A stretch of DNA of 64,000 bases from Roseovarius sp. THAF27 (GCF_009363655.1 NZ_CP045393.1:682001-746000), one strand, 5' to 3'; positions 55,073 through 64,000 are shown, counted from the first letter of the stretch. Notes: a model not told the origin generated them from the letters alone. Made by a program: numbers and translations.

Positions 55073-55107
55073 GCCTGCCCCCTGATCTCCCGGGGGGCAG
55101 GCTTTTT
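55073..55107 (+). terminator. Rho-independent terminator after tctA
   Basis: GCCTGCCCC stem paired with GGGGCAGGC, followed by TTTTT. 55 bases after the tctA stop. Strong form. The scfR-like gene converges from the right, ending at 55115. Confidence 0.88.
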
Positions 55108-55114
55108 CGTGGCT

Positions 55115-56521
55115 TCAGCTTTCGTAGCGGGTCGAGCCGCGCCGGTTGGCGTCGATCGGCAGGTTGATGAACAACGGCTGGTGCGCGCGCTGCGAACAGG
55201 CCTGCCGCGGGCAAAGCTGACAGTTGATGCCGATCGGCTGATAGAGCGTCGGGTCGTCGATCTTGAAGCTGGCGGCATAGCGGATGCGATGCGCGTGACG
55301 GGCCTCGCAGCCCAGCGTCAGCGTCAGGCGGCGGTCCTGGGTTTCGGCACTGAAGACGGGGCGATGCACCGTCCGGCTGATCGAAAAGAACTGCTGCCCG
55401 TCCGGCATCTCGACAAATTGCGGAAAGATCACACCGGGCACCGAAAAGGCGGCATGCACGTTCCACACCGGGCAGGCCCCGCCATACTCGGCCAGGTCGA
55501 ACGAGGTGGCGTTGAACCGCTTGGTCACGTTGCCCGCCCGGTCCAGCCGCAGCAGGAAGAACGGAATGCCCTGCGCCTTGTCGCGCTGCATCGTCGTCAG
55601 GCGGTGGCAGGCCTGCTCGAAGGTCACGCCGAACGCGAGCGCGATGCGGTCGATGTCATAGCCCGTTTCCTCGGCGGTGTTCAGAAACGGCTCGTAGGGC
55701 ATCAGGAAAGCGGCGGCGAAGTAATTGCCAAGCTCGACCTCCAGCCGGGGCTGAACCCGTTCGGGATCGGTCTGCGCGTTGCGCGCCATCTTGGCGATCA
55801 TCCGCCCCTCGGTCAGAAAGGCCAGGACATGCGCCATCTGGAAGGCGCGGTTCTCGGTATTGAGCGCCTGTGACAGCAACAGCGTGCGGCTGGTGTCATC
55901 GTAGATACGCAGCGACTCGCCCATTTCCTCCAGTGACCGCACCTCCACCGACACCCCGTGGTGTTTCTGCAGGCCCGCGCGCAGATCGACAAACAGCGAT
56001 TCCGGCGCGACGGGGATCGCCCGGCGCGCATTTTCGGCGGCCACCTCCAGCACGGCGAAGTAATTGCTGTTCTTGCGGAAAATATCGTGAATCGCGTTCT
56101 CGGGCGAGGCGTGAAGCATCTCTTCGTCCCGCCCATCCATGCCGCCGCGCATGATGATGCGAAGGGCGGCGCGATGCGCCCGGTGCAACTGCAGGAAATG
56201 ATCGACAAAAGCCGGCGCACGGTCGATGGCGCTGCGCAGCTCCTGGATGTCGGGGGCCGCGCCTTCCAGCGTGGTGTCGCCGAATGCGTTGCGCAGATCG
56301 GCCAGCACATGGGCGCTGTTGTCCTTCGTCAATTCCTTTACGTCCACGTCGAACGTCTCGGAAATCGCCAGAAGCATCTTGACCGACAGGCTTCTCTGGT
56401 TGTTTTCCAAGAGGTTCACGTAAGCGGGGCTGATCCCCAGACGTTCGGCGACGTCCGCCTGCGTCAGGTCGCGCGCGATGCGCAGCTGGCGCAGCTTGGG
56501 GCCGATAAAGGTCTTTGCCAT
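55115..56521 (-). CDS. XRE-family regulator with ImmA/IrrE-like and DUF2083 domains (ScfR/RamB type)
   Basis: 468 residues. N-terminal HTH (RIARDLTQADVAERLGISPA, then YVNLLENNQRS), a middle ImmA/IrrE-like region (VELGNYFAAAFLMPYEPF), and a C-terminal cysteine-bearing domain (INCQLCPRQACSQRAHQPL). This build is that of short-chain fatty acid regulators such as RamB and ScfR, which sense acyl-CoA or carbon status. It is divergent from the PanE-like gene, with a TTACAA/TTGTAA pair in the shared gap. Confidence 0.88.
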   Translation of the reverse strand: MAKTFIGPKLRQLRIARDLTQADVAERLGISPAYVNLLENNQRSLSVKMLLAISETFDVDVKELTKDNSAHVLADLRNAFGDTTLEGAAPDIQELRSAIDRAPAFVDHFLQLHRAHRAALRIIMRGGMDGRDEEMLHASPENAIHDIFRKNSNYFAVLEVAAENARRAIPVAPESLFVDLRAGLQKHHGVSVEVRSLEEMGESLRIYDDTSRTLLLSQALNTENRAFQMAHVLAFLTEGRMIAKMARNAQTDPERVQPRLEVELGNYFAAAFLMPYEPFLNTAEETGYDIDRIALAFGVTFEQACHRLTTMQRDKAQGIPFFLLRLDRAGNVTKRFNATSFDLAEYGGACPVWNVHAAFSVPGVIFPQFVEMPDGQQFFSISRTVHRPVFSAETQDRRLTLTLGCEARHAHRIRYAASFKIDDPTLYQPIGINCQLCPRQACSQRAHQPLFINLPIDANRRGSTRYES

Positions 56522-56531
56522 GGCAGGAACT

Positions 56532-56560
56532 TTACAAGATTACAGATACAGAAGTTGTAA
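56532..56560. promoter_or_regulatory. Possible operator of the XRE regulator
   Basis: TTACAA and TTGTAA as inverted half-sites with a 17-base spacer, 11 bases before the regulator start and about 90 before the divergent PanE-like gene. Fits autoregulation. The AT-rich remainder of the gap (56561-56640) likely holds the promoter of the PanE-like gene. Confidence 0.4.
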
Positions 56561-56649
56561 TCATTATCAATAACACATTTACACGAATTTTGTAGAAGAA
56601 TCTGCTCACGCAATTATCTTGCGTGATGAAATGACAAGGAGATTTCATC

Positions 56650-57705
56650 ATGGCTCGCAAGGTTCTGATTCTGGGGGCATCCTACGGCTCGCTCTTGGGC
56701 ACCAAACTGTTGATGGCCGGCCAGGACGTGACGCTGGTCTGTCGCCAGGCGACGGCGGACATCATCAACGAACAGGGCACCGAAGTCCGCATCAAGCTGC
56801 GTGACGAGGATGAACACCGCGCCTTCAAGTCGGGTGACCTTCCGGGCACGCTCGATGCCAAGGCGCCGGGCGACGTGATCCCCGAGGACTATGACCTCGT
56901 GGCCCTCGCCATGTCCGAGCCGCAATACGGCAACGCCGAGATCACCAAGCTGATGAAGCGGATCGCGGCGTCCGGGCGGCCCTGCCTCTCGATCATGAAC
57001 ATGCCGCCGCTGCCTTACCTCAAGCGGATCGAGGGCCTGGACGCCGAGGCGCTGCGCCCGGCCTTCAACAGCATCGAGCCGTGGGAGGATTTCAAGCCCG
57101 GCCTCGTGTCGCTGTGCAGCCCCGATCCGCAGGCGTTCCGCCCGCCCGAGGAAGGCCCGAACGTCCTGCATGTGGGCCTGCCCACCAACTTCAAGGCCGC
57201 ACCGTTCGAGGATCCGGCCCACACCGCCATGGTGCGGGAACTGGAAGAGGCGATCGAGGCCGTGCGCGTCGACGGCAAGGACGTGCCGGTCAAGCTGCGC
57301 CTCTTCGATTCCCTGTTCGTGCCCTTCGCCAAGTGGGCCATGCTGCTGACCGGCAACTACCGCTGCGTCCAGCGCGACGGCGTTCGCCCCATCAAGGAAG
57401 CGGTGCATGGCGACCTGCTGGAATCGCAGTCGATCTACAGCAAGATCTGCGACCTAGTCATGCAACTCGGCGCGGACGAGGACGACCAGGTGCCGTTCGA
57501 GAAATATGCCAGTGCCGCGAATGGCCTGCTGAAGCCGTCCTCGGCCGCCAGGGCCATCGACAGCGGTGCGGACTCGATCGAACGGGTCGACATGCTGGTG
57601 AAACTGATCGCCGACCAGAAGGGCAAGCCCATGGCCGAAGCGGACGAAACCGTGTCGATCATCGACGCCCGCCTGGAAGAGAACCGCAAGAAAGCCGCGG
57701 CCTGA
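56650..57705 (+). CDS. Ketopantoate reductase (PanE/ApbA) family protein, possible oxalyl-CoA reductase
   Basis: 351 residues. Rossmann start VLILGASYGSLLGTKLLM, a modified GxGxxG NADPH site, and the all-helical C-terminal ApbA domain with LRLFDSLFVPFAKW. A PanE paralogue (panE2) in Methylobacterium extorquens is an oxalyl-CoA reductase making glyoxylate; in this oxalate region that role is attractive. The default alternative is ketopantoate reduction in pantothenate synthesis. Regulated perhaps by the divergent ScfR-like protein. Confidence 0.7.
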   Translation: MARKVLILGASYGSLLGTKLLMAGQDVTLVCRQATADIINEQGTEVRIKLRDEDEHRAFKSGDLPGTLDAKAPGDVIPEDYDLVALAMSEPQYGNAEITKLMKRIAASGRPCLSIMNMPPLPYLKRIEGLDAEALRPAFNSIEPWEDFKPGLVSLCSPDPQAFRPPEEGPNVLHVGLPTNFKAAPFEDPAHTAMVRELEEAIEAVRVDGKDVPVKLRLFDSLFVPFAKWAMLLTGNYRCVQRDGVRPIKEAVHGDLLESQSIYSKICDLVMQLGADEDDQVPFEKYASAANGLLKPSSAARAIDSGADSIERVDMLVKLIADQKGKPMAEADETVSIIDARLEENRKKAAA

Positions 57706-57733
57706 ACGCCTGACCACGCTTTGACGATTTCGG

Positions 57734-57766
57734 CCCGGTCGGCGCCACGCGCCGGCCGGGTCTTTT
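57734..57766 (+). terminator. Terminator after the PanE-like gene
   Basis: 12-base stem with one mismatch (CCCGGTCGGCGC/GCGCCGGCCGGG), three-base loop, then TCTTTT. 28 bases after the stop. Confidence 0.75.
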
Positions 57767-57956
57767 CATGCGCTCGCACGCCTCGCCGTCCCCGCCCGGC
57801 GAACGCCGGCGGTCTCCTGCCCCTTGGACCTATTGTTTCCGCCAGTCGCGCCAATTGAGGTTGCGTTCGGCGTGCCGCATCCCCCATCCTGCGGGGCACG
57901 CGGGCACCGGCGCAGTCCGGCCGGGTCCCGGGTGCAACAGCAAGAGGAGTGCAGAC

Positions 57957-58964
57957 TTGGCCTTCGCCCTGTCGAACATACTGGCGGCCCGGAAGACCAT
58001 CGCCGGCATCGCCGACGCCACGCCTTTCGTGCCGTCGCCTTTCATGACCGAAAAGACCGGCACCGAATTCCTGATGAAGCTCGAAAACATGCAGCCCATC
58101 GGCGCGTTCAAGCTGCGCGGCGCGGTGAACGCGGTGATGAACCTGCCCGAAGACGTCGCCGGCGTGACCTGCTGTTCGACCGGCAACCACGGGCGCGGCG
58201 TGGCCTATGCCGCCGCGCATCGCGGTCTGCGGGCGGTGATCTGCATGTCGAGCCTGGTGCCACAGGCCAAGGTCGACGGCATCCGCGCGCTGGGGGCCGA
58301 GGTGCAGATCTGCGGCAAGAGCCAGGACGACGCGCTGGCCGAAAGTCTGCGACTGGTCGACAGCGACGGCCTGGTCGAGATTTCGCCTTTCGACGACCCG
58401 CACGTGATCGCCGGGCAGGGGACAATCGGGCTGGAAATGCTCCAGGCCCGCCCGGACCTGGGCACCATCCTCGTGCCGCTTTCGGGCGGCGGCCTGGCCG
58501 CCGGGGTCGCGGTTGCGGCCAAGGCGATCAACCCGCAGATCAGGGTGATCGGCATCAGCATGGACCGCGGCGCGGCCATGCACGCCTCGGTCGCCGCTGG
58601 TCACCCGGTCGAGGTCGAGGAGGTCGCCAGCCTCGCCGACAGCCTTGGCGGCGGGATCGGCATGGACAACAAGCTGTCCTTCGCGCTCTGCCGCGATCAC
58701 CTGGACGACATCGTGCTTGTCACCGAGGAAGAGATCTACCACGCCATGCAAGTGCTGTTCTACGAGGACCGCATTGTGGCCGAAGGCGCCTGCGTCGTTG
58801 GCATTGCGGCGCTCCTGTCGGGCAAGCTGGCAGCGCTGCCGGGGCCCATCGGCACGATCATCACGGGCCGCAATCTCGATATGGGTATGTTCCACCGGAT
58901 CATGGCGGGCGAGGATATCCGGCTTGGCGACACCATGGTGAAAGGACGCGCCTATGGCACATGA
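57957..58964 (+). CDS. eutB: Threonine dehydratase-like PLP enzyme, EutB type
   Basis: 335 residues. TTG start at 57957 with AAGAGGAG at 57942-57949; the longer frame upstream has no such site. PLP-binding Lys in QPIGAFKLRGAVNAV, the serine/asparagine loop STGNHGRGVA, and the glycine-rich SGGGLAAGVAVAAKA that holds the phosphate. EutB of ectoine utilisation is the closest known context, since eutC, asnC, a dehydrogenase and an aminotransferase follow. It may act on hydroxyectoine- or hydroxyaspartate-derived compounds. Eleven-base overlap with eutC. Confidence 0.83.
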   Translation: MAFALSNILAARKTIAGIADATPFVPSPFMTEKTGTEFLMKLENMQPIGAFKLRGAVNAVMNLPEDVAGVTCCSTGNHGRGVAYAAAHRGLRAVICMSSLVPQAKVDGIRALGAEVQICGKSQDDALAESLRLVDSDGLVEISPFDDPHVIAGQGTIGLEMLQARPDLGTILVPLSGGGLAAGVAVAAKAINPQIRVIGISMDRGAAMHASVAAGHPVEVEEVASLADSLGGGIGMDNKLSFALCRDHLDDIVLVTEEEIYHAMQVLFYEDRIVAEGACVVGIAALLSGKLAALPGPIGTIITGRNLDMGMFHRIMAGEDIRLGDTMVKGRAYGT

Positions 58965-59940
58965 GATCCAGATCGTGACAGAGGCGGAACTGCGCGCCGC
59001 CATTCAATTGGACGTGGAGATTGTGGATGTCGTCGAACGCGCCTTCGCTGCACTTGCCGGTGGCGAGGTGGTGATGCCGCCGATCCTGTCCATGGACCTG
59101 CCGCAGGCCAATGCCGAGGTCGACGTGAAAACCGCCTATATCCCCGGCTTCGACGGGTTCGCCATCAAGGTCAGCCCGGGCTTTTTCGACAATCCCAAGC
59201 TGGGGCTGTCCAGCCTGAACGGCCTGATGATCCTCTTTTCGGCCAAGACCGGGCTGGTCGAGGCGGTCTACCTCGACAACGGCTATCTCACCGATATTCG
59301 CACCGCCGCAGCGGGGGCCGTGGCCGCGCGGCACCTCGCGCCGGACACCATCGAGACGGCGGGGGTCATCGGCACCGGCGTGCAGGCACGGCTGCAAATT
59401 CAGGCCGCGCATCTGGTGCGACCGTTCAAGCGCGTCCTGGTCCACGGACGCGATCCGGCCAAGGCTGCCGCCTGTGCCCAGGACCTCGCGCAGACCCTTG
59501 GCATCGCGGCCGAAGCGGTCGCCGATCCCGCCACGCTCGTGGCCGACAGCCAGCTTGTCGTCACCACCACGCCCGCCCGCACGCCCGTACTGATGGCCGA
59601 CTGGCTGCACCCCGGCCTGCACATCACTGCCATGGGTTCCGACCAGGAGGGCAAGAACGAGATCGACCCGGCGGCGCTGGCCGCGGCGGACCTTTACGTC
59701 TGCGACCGGGTCAGCCAGTGCCAGACCAGCGGCGAACTGGAAGCCGCCCGTGCCGCGGGCGTATTGGCCGACGTCACCCCGCCCGAACTGGGCGAGATCA
59801 TTGCCGGCACCGCCACGGGCCGCAGAACCCCCGAAGACGTCACGATCTGCGACCTTACCGGCACCGGCGCGCAGGACACTGCCATCGCCAGCCATGTCCG
59901 CGCCGCCTTGCCGGATACCGGCACGCGCATCGAGACCTGA
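58954..59940 (+). CDS. eutC: Ornithine cyclodeaminase-family protein, EutC type
   Basis: 328 residues of the OCD/mu-crystallin family. NAD site VIGTGVQARLQIQAA, dimer-region LTDIRTAAAGAVAARH, and the late VCDRVSQCQTSGELE. In the ectoine gene order eutC follows eutB as here. Relatives include iminosuccinate reductase (BhcD), so reduction of an imine is a fair guess for this subgroup. Start overlaps eutB. Confidence 0.85.
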   Translation: MAHEIQIVTEAELRAAIQLDVEIVDVVERAFAALAGGEVVMPPILSMDLPQANAEVDVKTAYIPGFDGFAIKVSPGFFDNPKLGLSSLNGLMILFSAKTGLVEAVYLDNGYLTDIRTAAAGAVAARHLAPDTIETAGVIGTGVQARLQIQAAHLVRPFKRVLVHGRDPAKAAACAQDLAQTLGIAAEAVADPATLVADSQLVVTTTPARTPVLMADWLHPGLHITAMGSDQEGKNEIDPAALAAADLYVCDRVSQCQTSGELEAARAAGVLADVTPPELGEIIAGTATGRRTPEDVTICDLTGTGAQDTAIASHVRAALPDTGTRIET

Positions 59941-59942
59941 CC

Positions 59943-60425
59943 ATGACCCGCCTCGACGCGCGCGACATCGAAATCCTGAAGGTCCTGGCCGAGGATGGGC
60001 GGATCACCAAGTCAAAGCTGGCCGAGCGCGTCGGCCTGTCCGCATCGCCCTGCTGGGAGCGGCTGAAACGGCTGGAGAAGGAAGGGCTGATCGAGGGCTA
60101 CCGCGCCGAGATCGCGCTGCGGAAACTTGGGCCGCACGTGACCGTGTTCGTGGCCGTTGAACTGACCGATCATACGGCCGCGACATTCCGCATTTTCGAG
60201 GATGCCGTGCAGCAATATCCCCAGATCGTCGCGTGCTGGGGCATCGGCGGGGGCTATGATTACCTGATGCAGATCGTCACCCCCGACATCAATGCCTACC
60301 AGCGGCTTGTCGACCAGATGCTTAACGATCGGATCGGGATGGCGCGGTATTTCAGCTATGTGGTGACCAAGCCAGTCAAGGGCCCGAGCGCCCCGCCATT
60401 GGATGTGATTCTGGGTCGGCAGTAG
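59943..60425 (+). CDS. asnC: Lrp/AsnC-family regulator
   Basis: 160 residues: HTH (DARDIEILKVLAEDGRITKS, then LAERVGLSASPCWERLKRLE) and an AsnC effector domain (YDYLMQIVTPDINAY). Two bases after eutC, so coupled. In ectoine clusters an AsnC-type activator senses the pathway intermediate alpha-ADABA or diaminobutyrate. An 11-base inverted repeat begins at its stop codon. Confidence 0.9.
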   Translation: MTRLDARDIEILKVLAEDGRITKSKLAERVGLSASPCWERLKRLEKEGLIEGYRAEIALRKLGPHVTVFVAVELTDHTAATFRIFEDAVQQYPQIVACWGIGGGYDYLMQIVTPDINAYQRLVDQMLNDRIGMARYFSYVVTKPVKGPSAPPLDVILGRQ

Positions 60426-60460
60426 ATTTTTCTGCGCTCTCCTGGGCTTGCAGAAAAATC
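60425..60460. promoter_or_regulatory. Inverted repeat after asnC, possible AsnC operator or terminator
   Basis: GATTTTTCTGC and GCAGAAAAATC, perfect 11-base arms with a 14-base spacer. The A/T-flanked TGC/GCA form is typical of Lrp/AsnC sites, and it lies 78 bases before the dehydrogenase start. It could also be a weak terminator for asnC. Confidence 0.5.
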
Positions 60461-60537
60461 ATCTTCCAAGCCGGGGTCATTCAGGCTCACCCATTGCCCA
60501 AACCATATAAAACCTCCGCAAGTCAAAGGAGGAAACC

Positions 60538-62004
60538 ATGCCCGACTCGTCTTTGCGACTGATCGAAGACCTGCGCCTCGTGCGCAACTTTTCCTATGTC
60601 GGCGGCAAATGGGTCGCCGCTGCCGATGGCAGCACCCTGACCGTGACCGACCCTGCCGATGGCGCCGTGGTCGGCGAGGTTGCGAGCCTTTCCGCCGAAG
60701 AGAGCGGTGACGCCGTCACCGTCGCCCAGAATGCCTTTCCCGGGTGGTCGTCCAAGCTGCCGCAGGACCGCGCCGCGATCCTGCGCCGGTGGTTCGACCT
60801 GATAATCGAGAACCGAGAGGATCTGGCCCGCCTGATGGTCGCCGAACAGGGCAAACCCCTGTCCGAGGCGCGGGGTGAAATCGACTACGCCGCGTCCTTC
60901 GTCGAATTCTACGCCGAAGAGGCCAAGCGCCCCAACATCGAGGGCGTCACCAGCCACCTCAACACAGCCGAGGTCGAGCTGTGGCTTGAACCCGTAGGCG
61001 TCGTCGCGCTGATCACGCCGTGGAACTTCCCCTCGGCCATGCTCACCCGCAAGGCCGCCGCGGCGCTTGCCGCCGGCTGCACCATCGTCGCGCATCCCAG
61101 CCACGAGACGCCGTTCTCGGCGCTGGCTCTGGCCGAACTGGCCGAGCGCGCAGGCGTCGAGCCGGGCGTGTTTAACGTGGTCACGGGCCGCGCCTCGACC
61201 GTGGTGCCGCCTTGGACCGACGACTCGCGGGTGCGGGCGCTGTCCTTCACCGGCTCGACCGAGGTCGGCCGACTGCTCTATCGCGCGTCCGCAGAGACCG
61301 TGAAGAAGCTGGTGATGGAACTGGGCGGTCACGCGCCGGTCATCGTGTTCGACGATTGCGACCTCGACCATGCCGTCGCGGAAACGATCAAGGCCAAGTT
61401 CGCCACCTCCGGTCAGGACTGCCTGGGCGCGAACCGCATCTATGTCCAGCGTGGCATCTACGATGAATTCTGCACGCGTTTCACCAACGCGACAAAGGCG
61501 CTGACGATTGGCGTCGGCATGGATGACTGCGACCTCGGACCGCTGATGAACGAAGGCGCCGTGGCCAAGCAGGAAGCGCATGTCGCCGACGCACTGGAGA
61601 AAGGCGCGAAGCTAGCCTGCGGTGGCAAGCGCAATCCGCTCGGCCGTCTGTTCTATGACGCGACCGTTCTGACCGACGTTCCCGACGAGGCCGAGATCAT
61701 GCGCGAGGAAACCTTCGGACCCGTCGCACCGATCACGCCGTTCGAGACCGAGGACGAGGCCATCCGGCGTGCCAACGACACCGAGTACGGCCTTGTGGCT
61801 TATGTCCACGCCCACGACCCGCGCCGTATCTACCGGCTCAGCCGTGCGCTGCAATTCGGCATGGTCGCGGTCAACCGCACCAAGGTGACGGGCGCGCCGA
61901 TCCCGTTCGGCGGGGTCAAGCAATCCGGCCTTGGCCGCGAGGGCGCGCGAAAGGGCATGGAAGAGTTCATGGAAATCAAATACGTCTGCCGCGATTGGGG
62001 CTAA
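60538..62004 (+). CDS. Succinate-/aspartate-semialdehyde dehydrogenase-like ALDH (DoeC/Ssd type)
   Basis: 488 residues. GGAGG before the start. ALDH motifs: [44 protein letters not shown] with the general-base Glu, [13 protein letters not shown] with the catalytic Cys, and ETFGPVAPI. Oxidises a semialdehyde with NAD(P). In ectoine degradation this gene (ssd/doeC) makes aspartate from its semialdehyde; succinate semialdehyde in GABA breakdown is the alternative. Confidence 0.87.
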   Translation: MPDSSLRLIEDLRLVRNFSYVGGKWVAAADGSTLTVTDPADGAVVGEVASLSAEESGDAVTVAQNAFPGWSSKLPQDRAAILRRWFDLIIENREDLARLMVAEQGKPLSEARGEIDYAASFVEFYAEEAKRPNIEGVTSHLNTAEVELWLEPVGVVALITPWNFPSAMLTRKAAAALAAGCTIVAHPSHETPFSALALAELAERAGVEPGVFNVVTGRASTVVPPWTDDSRVRALSFTGSTEVGRLLYRASAETVKKLVMELGGHAPVIVFDDCDLDHAVAETIKAKFATSGQDCLGANRIYVQRGIYDEFCTRFTNATKALTIGVGMDDCDLGPLMNEGAVAKQEAHVADALEKGAKLACGGKRNPLGRLFYDATVLTDVPDEAEIMREETFGPVAPITPFETEDEAIRRANDTEYGLVAYVHAHDPRRIYRLSRALQFGMVAVNRTKVTGAPIPFGGVKQSGLGREGARKGMEEFMEIKYVCRDWG

Positions 62005-62015
62005 GGAGAATACGA

Positions 62016-63386
62016 ATGCTTAAGAACGACCAACTGGACCAGTGGGACCGCGAGAACTTTTTCCATCCCTCGACCCACCTGGCGGAATTCGCCCGGGGTG
62101 AGGCCCCGCAGCGCATCGTGACCGGCGGCTCCGGCTGCCATATCGAGGATCGCGACGGCAACCGCCTGCTCGACGCCTTTGCCGGGCTCTACTGCGTGAA
62201 CGTGGGCTACGGCCGGCCCGAGATTGCCGACGCCATCGCCGAACAGGCGCGCGAGCTGGCCTATTACCACGCCTATGTCGGGCACGGCACCGAGGCCGCG
62301 ATCACGCTGGCCAAGATGGTGCTGGACCGCGCGCCGGACCACATGTCGAAAGTCTATTTCGGCCTGTCGGGATCGGACGCCAACGAGACCAACATCAAGC
62401 TGGTCTGGTACTACAACAACATCCGCGGGCTTCCGCAGAAGAAAAAGATCATCTCGCGCTGGCGCGGCTATCACGGCTCGGGCCTGATGACCGGCTCTCT
62501 GACCGGTCTGCACCTCTTCCACCAGAAGTTCGACCTGCCGCTGGCGCAGGTGCTGCACACCGAAGCGCCCTATTACTATCGCCGCGCCGACGTGAACCAG
62601 ACCGAGGAACAATTCGTCGCCCATTGCGTGGCCGAGCTGGAAGCGCTGATCGAACGCGAGGGAGCCGACACCATCGCCGCCTTCATCGGCGAACCCGCCC
62701 TGGGCACCGGGGGCCTCGTGCCGCCGCCCGCAGGCTACTGGGCCGCGATCCAGGAGGTGCTGGCCAAGCACGACATCCTGCTCATCGCCGACGAGGTCGT
62801 CACCGGCTTTGGCCGCTTGGGCAGCATGATGGGCTCGGACCATTACGGCATCAAGCCCGACATCATCACCATCGCCAAGGGCCTGACCTCGGCCTATGCG
62901 CCGCTCTCCGGCTCCATCGTGTCCGACAAGGTCTGGAAAGTGCTGGAGCAAGGCACGGATGAGAACGGTCCCATCGGCCACGGCTGGACCTACTCGGCGC
63001 ACCCCATCGGGGCCGCCGCCGGTGTCGCCAACCTCAAGCTGATCGACGAGTTGAACCTCGTGCAGAACGCGGGCGAGGTGGGCGCCTACTTCAAGAAGGC
63101 GCTGACCGAGGCCGTGGGCGACCATGCCCATGTCGGCGAAGTGCGTGGCGAGGGGCTGCTCTGTGCCGTGGAATTCGTCAAGGACCGCGACGACCGCGTA
63201 TTCTTCGACGCCTCGGAAAAGGTCGGCGCACGGCTGGCCGGTGAACTGGTCAAGGAAGGCGTGATTTCCCGCGCCATGCCGCAGGGCGATATCCTTGGCT
63301 TCGCGCCGCCCTTCTGCATGACCCGCGAAGAGGCCGACGAAGTGGCCACCAAGCTGGGCAAGGTCGTGAAGTCCGTGCTGGGCTAA
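62016..63386 (+). CDS. Class III omega-aminotransferase (DoeD-like)
   Basis: 456 residues from the ATG at 62016 after GGAGA. PLP enzyme: [28 protein letters not shown] with the ring-holding Asp, and the PLP Lys in [18 protein letters not shown]. Transfers a terminal amino group to pyruvate or oxoglutarate. In ectoine clusters the corresponding enzyme (DoeD/Atf) handles diaminobutyrate and makes aspartate semialdehyde for the ALDH 11 bases upstream. beta-alanine or GABA remain possible. Confidence 0.88.
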   Translation: MLKNDQLDQWDRENFFHPSTHLAEFARGEAPQRIVTGGSGCHIEDRDGNRLLDAFAGLYCVNVGYGRPEIADAIAEQARELAYYHAYVGHGTEAAITLAKMVLDRAPDHMSKVYFGLSGSDANETNIKLVWYYNNIRGLPQKKKIISRWRGYHGSGLMTGSLTGLHLFHQKFDLPLAQVLHTEAPYYYRRADVNQTEEQFVAHCVAELEALIEREGADTIAAFIGEPALGTGGLVPPPAGYWAAIQEVLAKHDILLIADEVVTGFGRLGSMMGSDHYGIKPDIITIAKGLTSAYAPLSGSIVSDKVWKVLEQGTDENGPIGHGWTYSAHPIGAAAGVANLKLIDELNLVQNAGEVGAYFKKALTEAVGDHAHVGEVRGEGLLCAVEFVKDRDDRVFFDASEKVGARLAGELVKEGVISRAMPQGDILGFAPPFCMTREEADEVATKLGKVVKSVLG

Positions 63387-63406
63387 GCCCGCCCCGACGC
63401 AGACAC

Positions 63407-63436
63407 AAAGGCCGCGCCATCCCGGCGCGGCCTTTT
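63407..63436. terminator. Bidirectional terminator
   Basis: AAAGGCCGCGCC and GGCGCGGCC followed by TTTT, between the rightward aminotransferase and the leftward sulfur transporter, which converge. A-run on one side and T-run on the other suit both strands. Confidence 0.85.
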
Positions 63437-63455
63437 CGTGTCCACCGCTGTTTCG

Positions 63456-64000
63456 CTACTCCGCCGGCGCGAACCCGGTGATCAGCTGTTTCAGCCCCAG
63501 CGCCGCCCCGGTGAAGATCGCCAGAAACGCCACCGGCGCGGAAAAGGCCAGCACCGAAAAGGCCGAGACCCCCTGTCCGATGCTGCACCCCACCGCCAGG
63601 ATCGCGCCCGGCCCCATCAGGGCCGCGCCGAAGATCTGGCGCTTCAATTCGCGCGGGTCTTCACAGGCTTCCCACCGGAAATGCCCCTTGAAGAGCGACC
63701 CGATGAAGGCGCCCACAACCACGCCCAGTACCGAGCCCACGCTGAACGACAGGCTGTTGCCCGAGGCGGTCATCGCGTAATAGATCGTGTCGCCGATGGG
63801 CGCGGCGAAGGAATGCGTCTCGATCGGTTCGGCCTCGAACCCCGTCATGGCCACCCAGTAGGTGCCGACCCAGCCAAGGATCACGGCGCACCCGACGACA
63901 GCGGCCCAGAACACCATGCCGGGCGAGCGCAACATTCTGGCGCTGGCCAGCGAGACTACCAGGATGCCACCTCCCAGGATCAGTCCGCTCAGCGCGGGGC
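63456..64000 (-). CDS. YeeE/YedE sulfur transporter family membrane protein (5' partial)
   Basis: C-terminal part, about 180 residues. The frame stays open to the right window edge (PALSGLILGGGILVV precedes the internal Met at 63935), so the start lies outside. Multiple membrane segments with the family motif GAILAVGCSIGQGVSAF, whose Cys is needed for thiosulfate-type uptake in YeeE. Two-module proteins of this family carry thiosulfate or other reduced sulfur. Function here not determined further. Confidence 0.85.
   Translation of the reverse strand, partial: PALSGLILGGGILVVSLASARMLRSPGMVFWAAVVGCAVILGWVGTYWVAMTGFEAEPIETHSFAAPIGDTIYYAMTASGNSLSFSVGSVLGVVVGAFIGSLFKGHFRWEACEDPRELKRQIFGAALMGPGAILAVGCSIGQGVSAFSVLAFSAPVAFLAIFTGAALGLKQLITGFAPAE

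Noticed and set aside
57957..59940. Beta-hydroxyaspartate cycle genes bhcB and bhcD
   Set aside because: bhcA and bhcC are absent and the downstream order matches ectoine clusters better; kept only as an alternative.

Overview
The window looks like a chromosomal segment of a GC-rich alphaproteobacterium of the Rhodobacteraceae (roseobacter group). The evidence is the gene families and their order: a class III alcohol dehydrogenase, a COG0523 zinc cluster, an exaA/pedF quinoprotein module, a tripartite tricarboxylate transporter, an ectoine-type eutBC-asnC-ssd-atf order, an ScfR-like regulator, and short GTAGGGYGGG intergenic palindromes. No rRNA, tRNA or CRISPR array was seen. Nothing was searched against a database; all family names come from reading motifs.

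Layout. 1-1916: end of a branched-chain amino acid ABC importer (permease fragment and binding protein), more AT-rich than what follows. About 2184-10311: a genomic island or defence island with an IS110 transposase, antitoxin-like small genes, a run of hairpins, a large type ISP-like restriction-modification enzyme, a PIN-domain two-gene unit, an orphan VapB-like gene, and the decayed C-terminus of a phage-type integrase at the right edge. 10356-16743: a zinc-starvation island. It has two COG0523 GTPase metallochaperones (zigA type), each beside a sequence resembling the alphaproteobacterial Zur box. Around them are an AdhI formaldehyde dehydrogenase missing two of four structural-zinc cysteines, DUF1826, a HisI2 missing one zinc cysteine, remnants of znuC and ribD, and a metal-free-type iota carbonic anhydrase. 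16900-18855: a TonB receptor.

19066-28406: a quinoprotein ethanol oxidation module. It comprises a FIST sensor, a hybrid kinase and a LuxR-type response regulator, divergent from a cytochrome c550, a SoxYZ-like carrier, a metallo-hydrolase and an ExaA-type PQQ dehydrogenase. 28464-30808: two small secreted proteins and an ArgE-like deacylase. 30858-38930: an uncharacterised catabolic locus (flavin monooxygenase, Rieske oxygenase, RidA, DUF1028, LysR) divergent from a polar amino acid ABC importer.

39052-57705: an oxalate and formyl-CoA region. Two different ADP-forming acyl-CoA ligases and an isochorismatase-like hydrolase run leftward; gntR, oxc, frc, a lone formyl-THF hydrolase-like protein, fhs and usp run rightward. 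A shared TGGTATACCA palindrome precedes the leftward units and gntR. A TctCBA transporter, an ScfR-like regulator and a PanE-family reductase (possible oxalyl-CoA reductase) follow. 57957-63386: an ectoine-type eutB-eutC-asnC-dehydrogenase-aminotransferase cluster without eutD/eutE. 63456 to the end: part of a YeeE/YedE sulfur transporter.

How they fit together: the strongest theme is zinc sparing at 10356-16743, where enzymes that normally need zinc appear as variants with fewer or no zinc ligands, next to zinc chaperones and Zur-like operators. The second theme is one-carbon and C2 metabolism: oxalate to formyl-CoA to formyl-THF, with a possible branch to glyoxylate.
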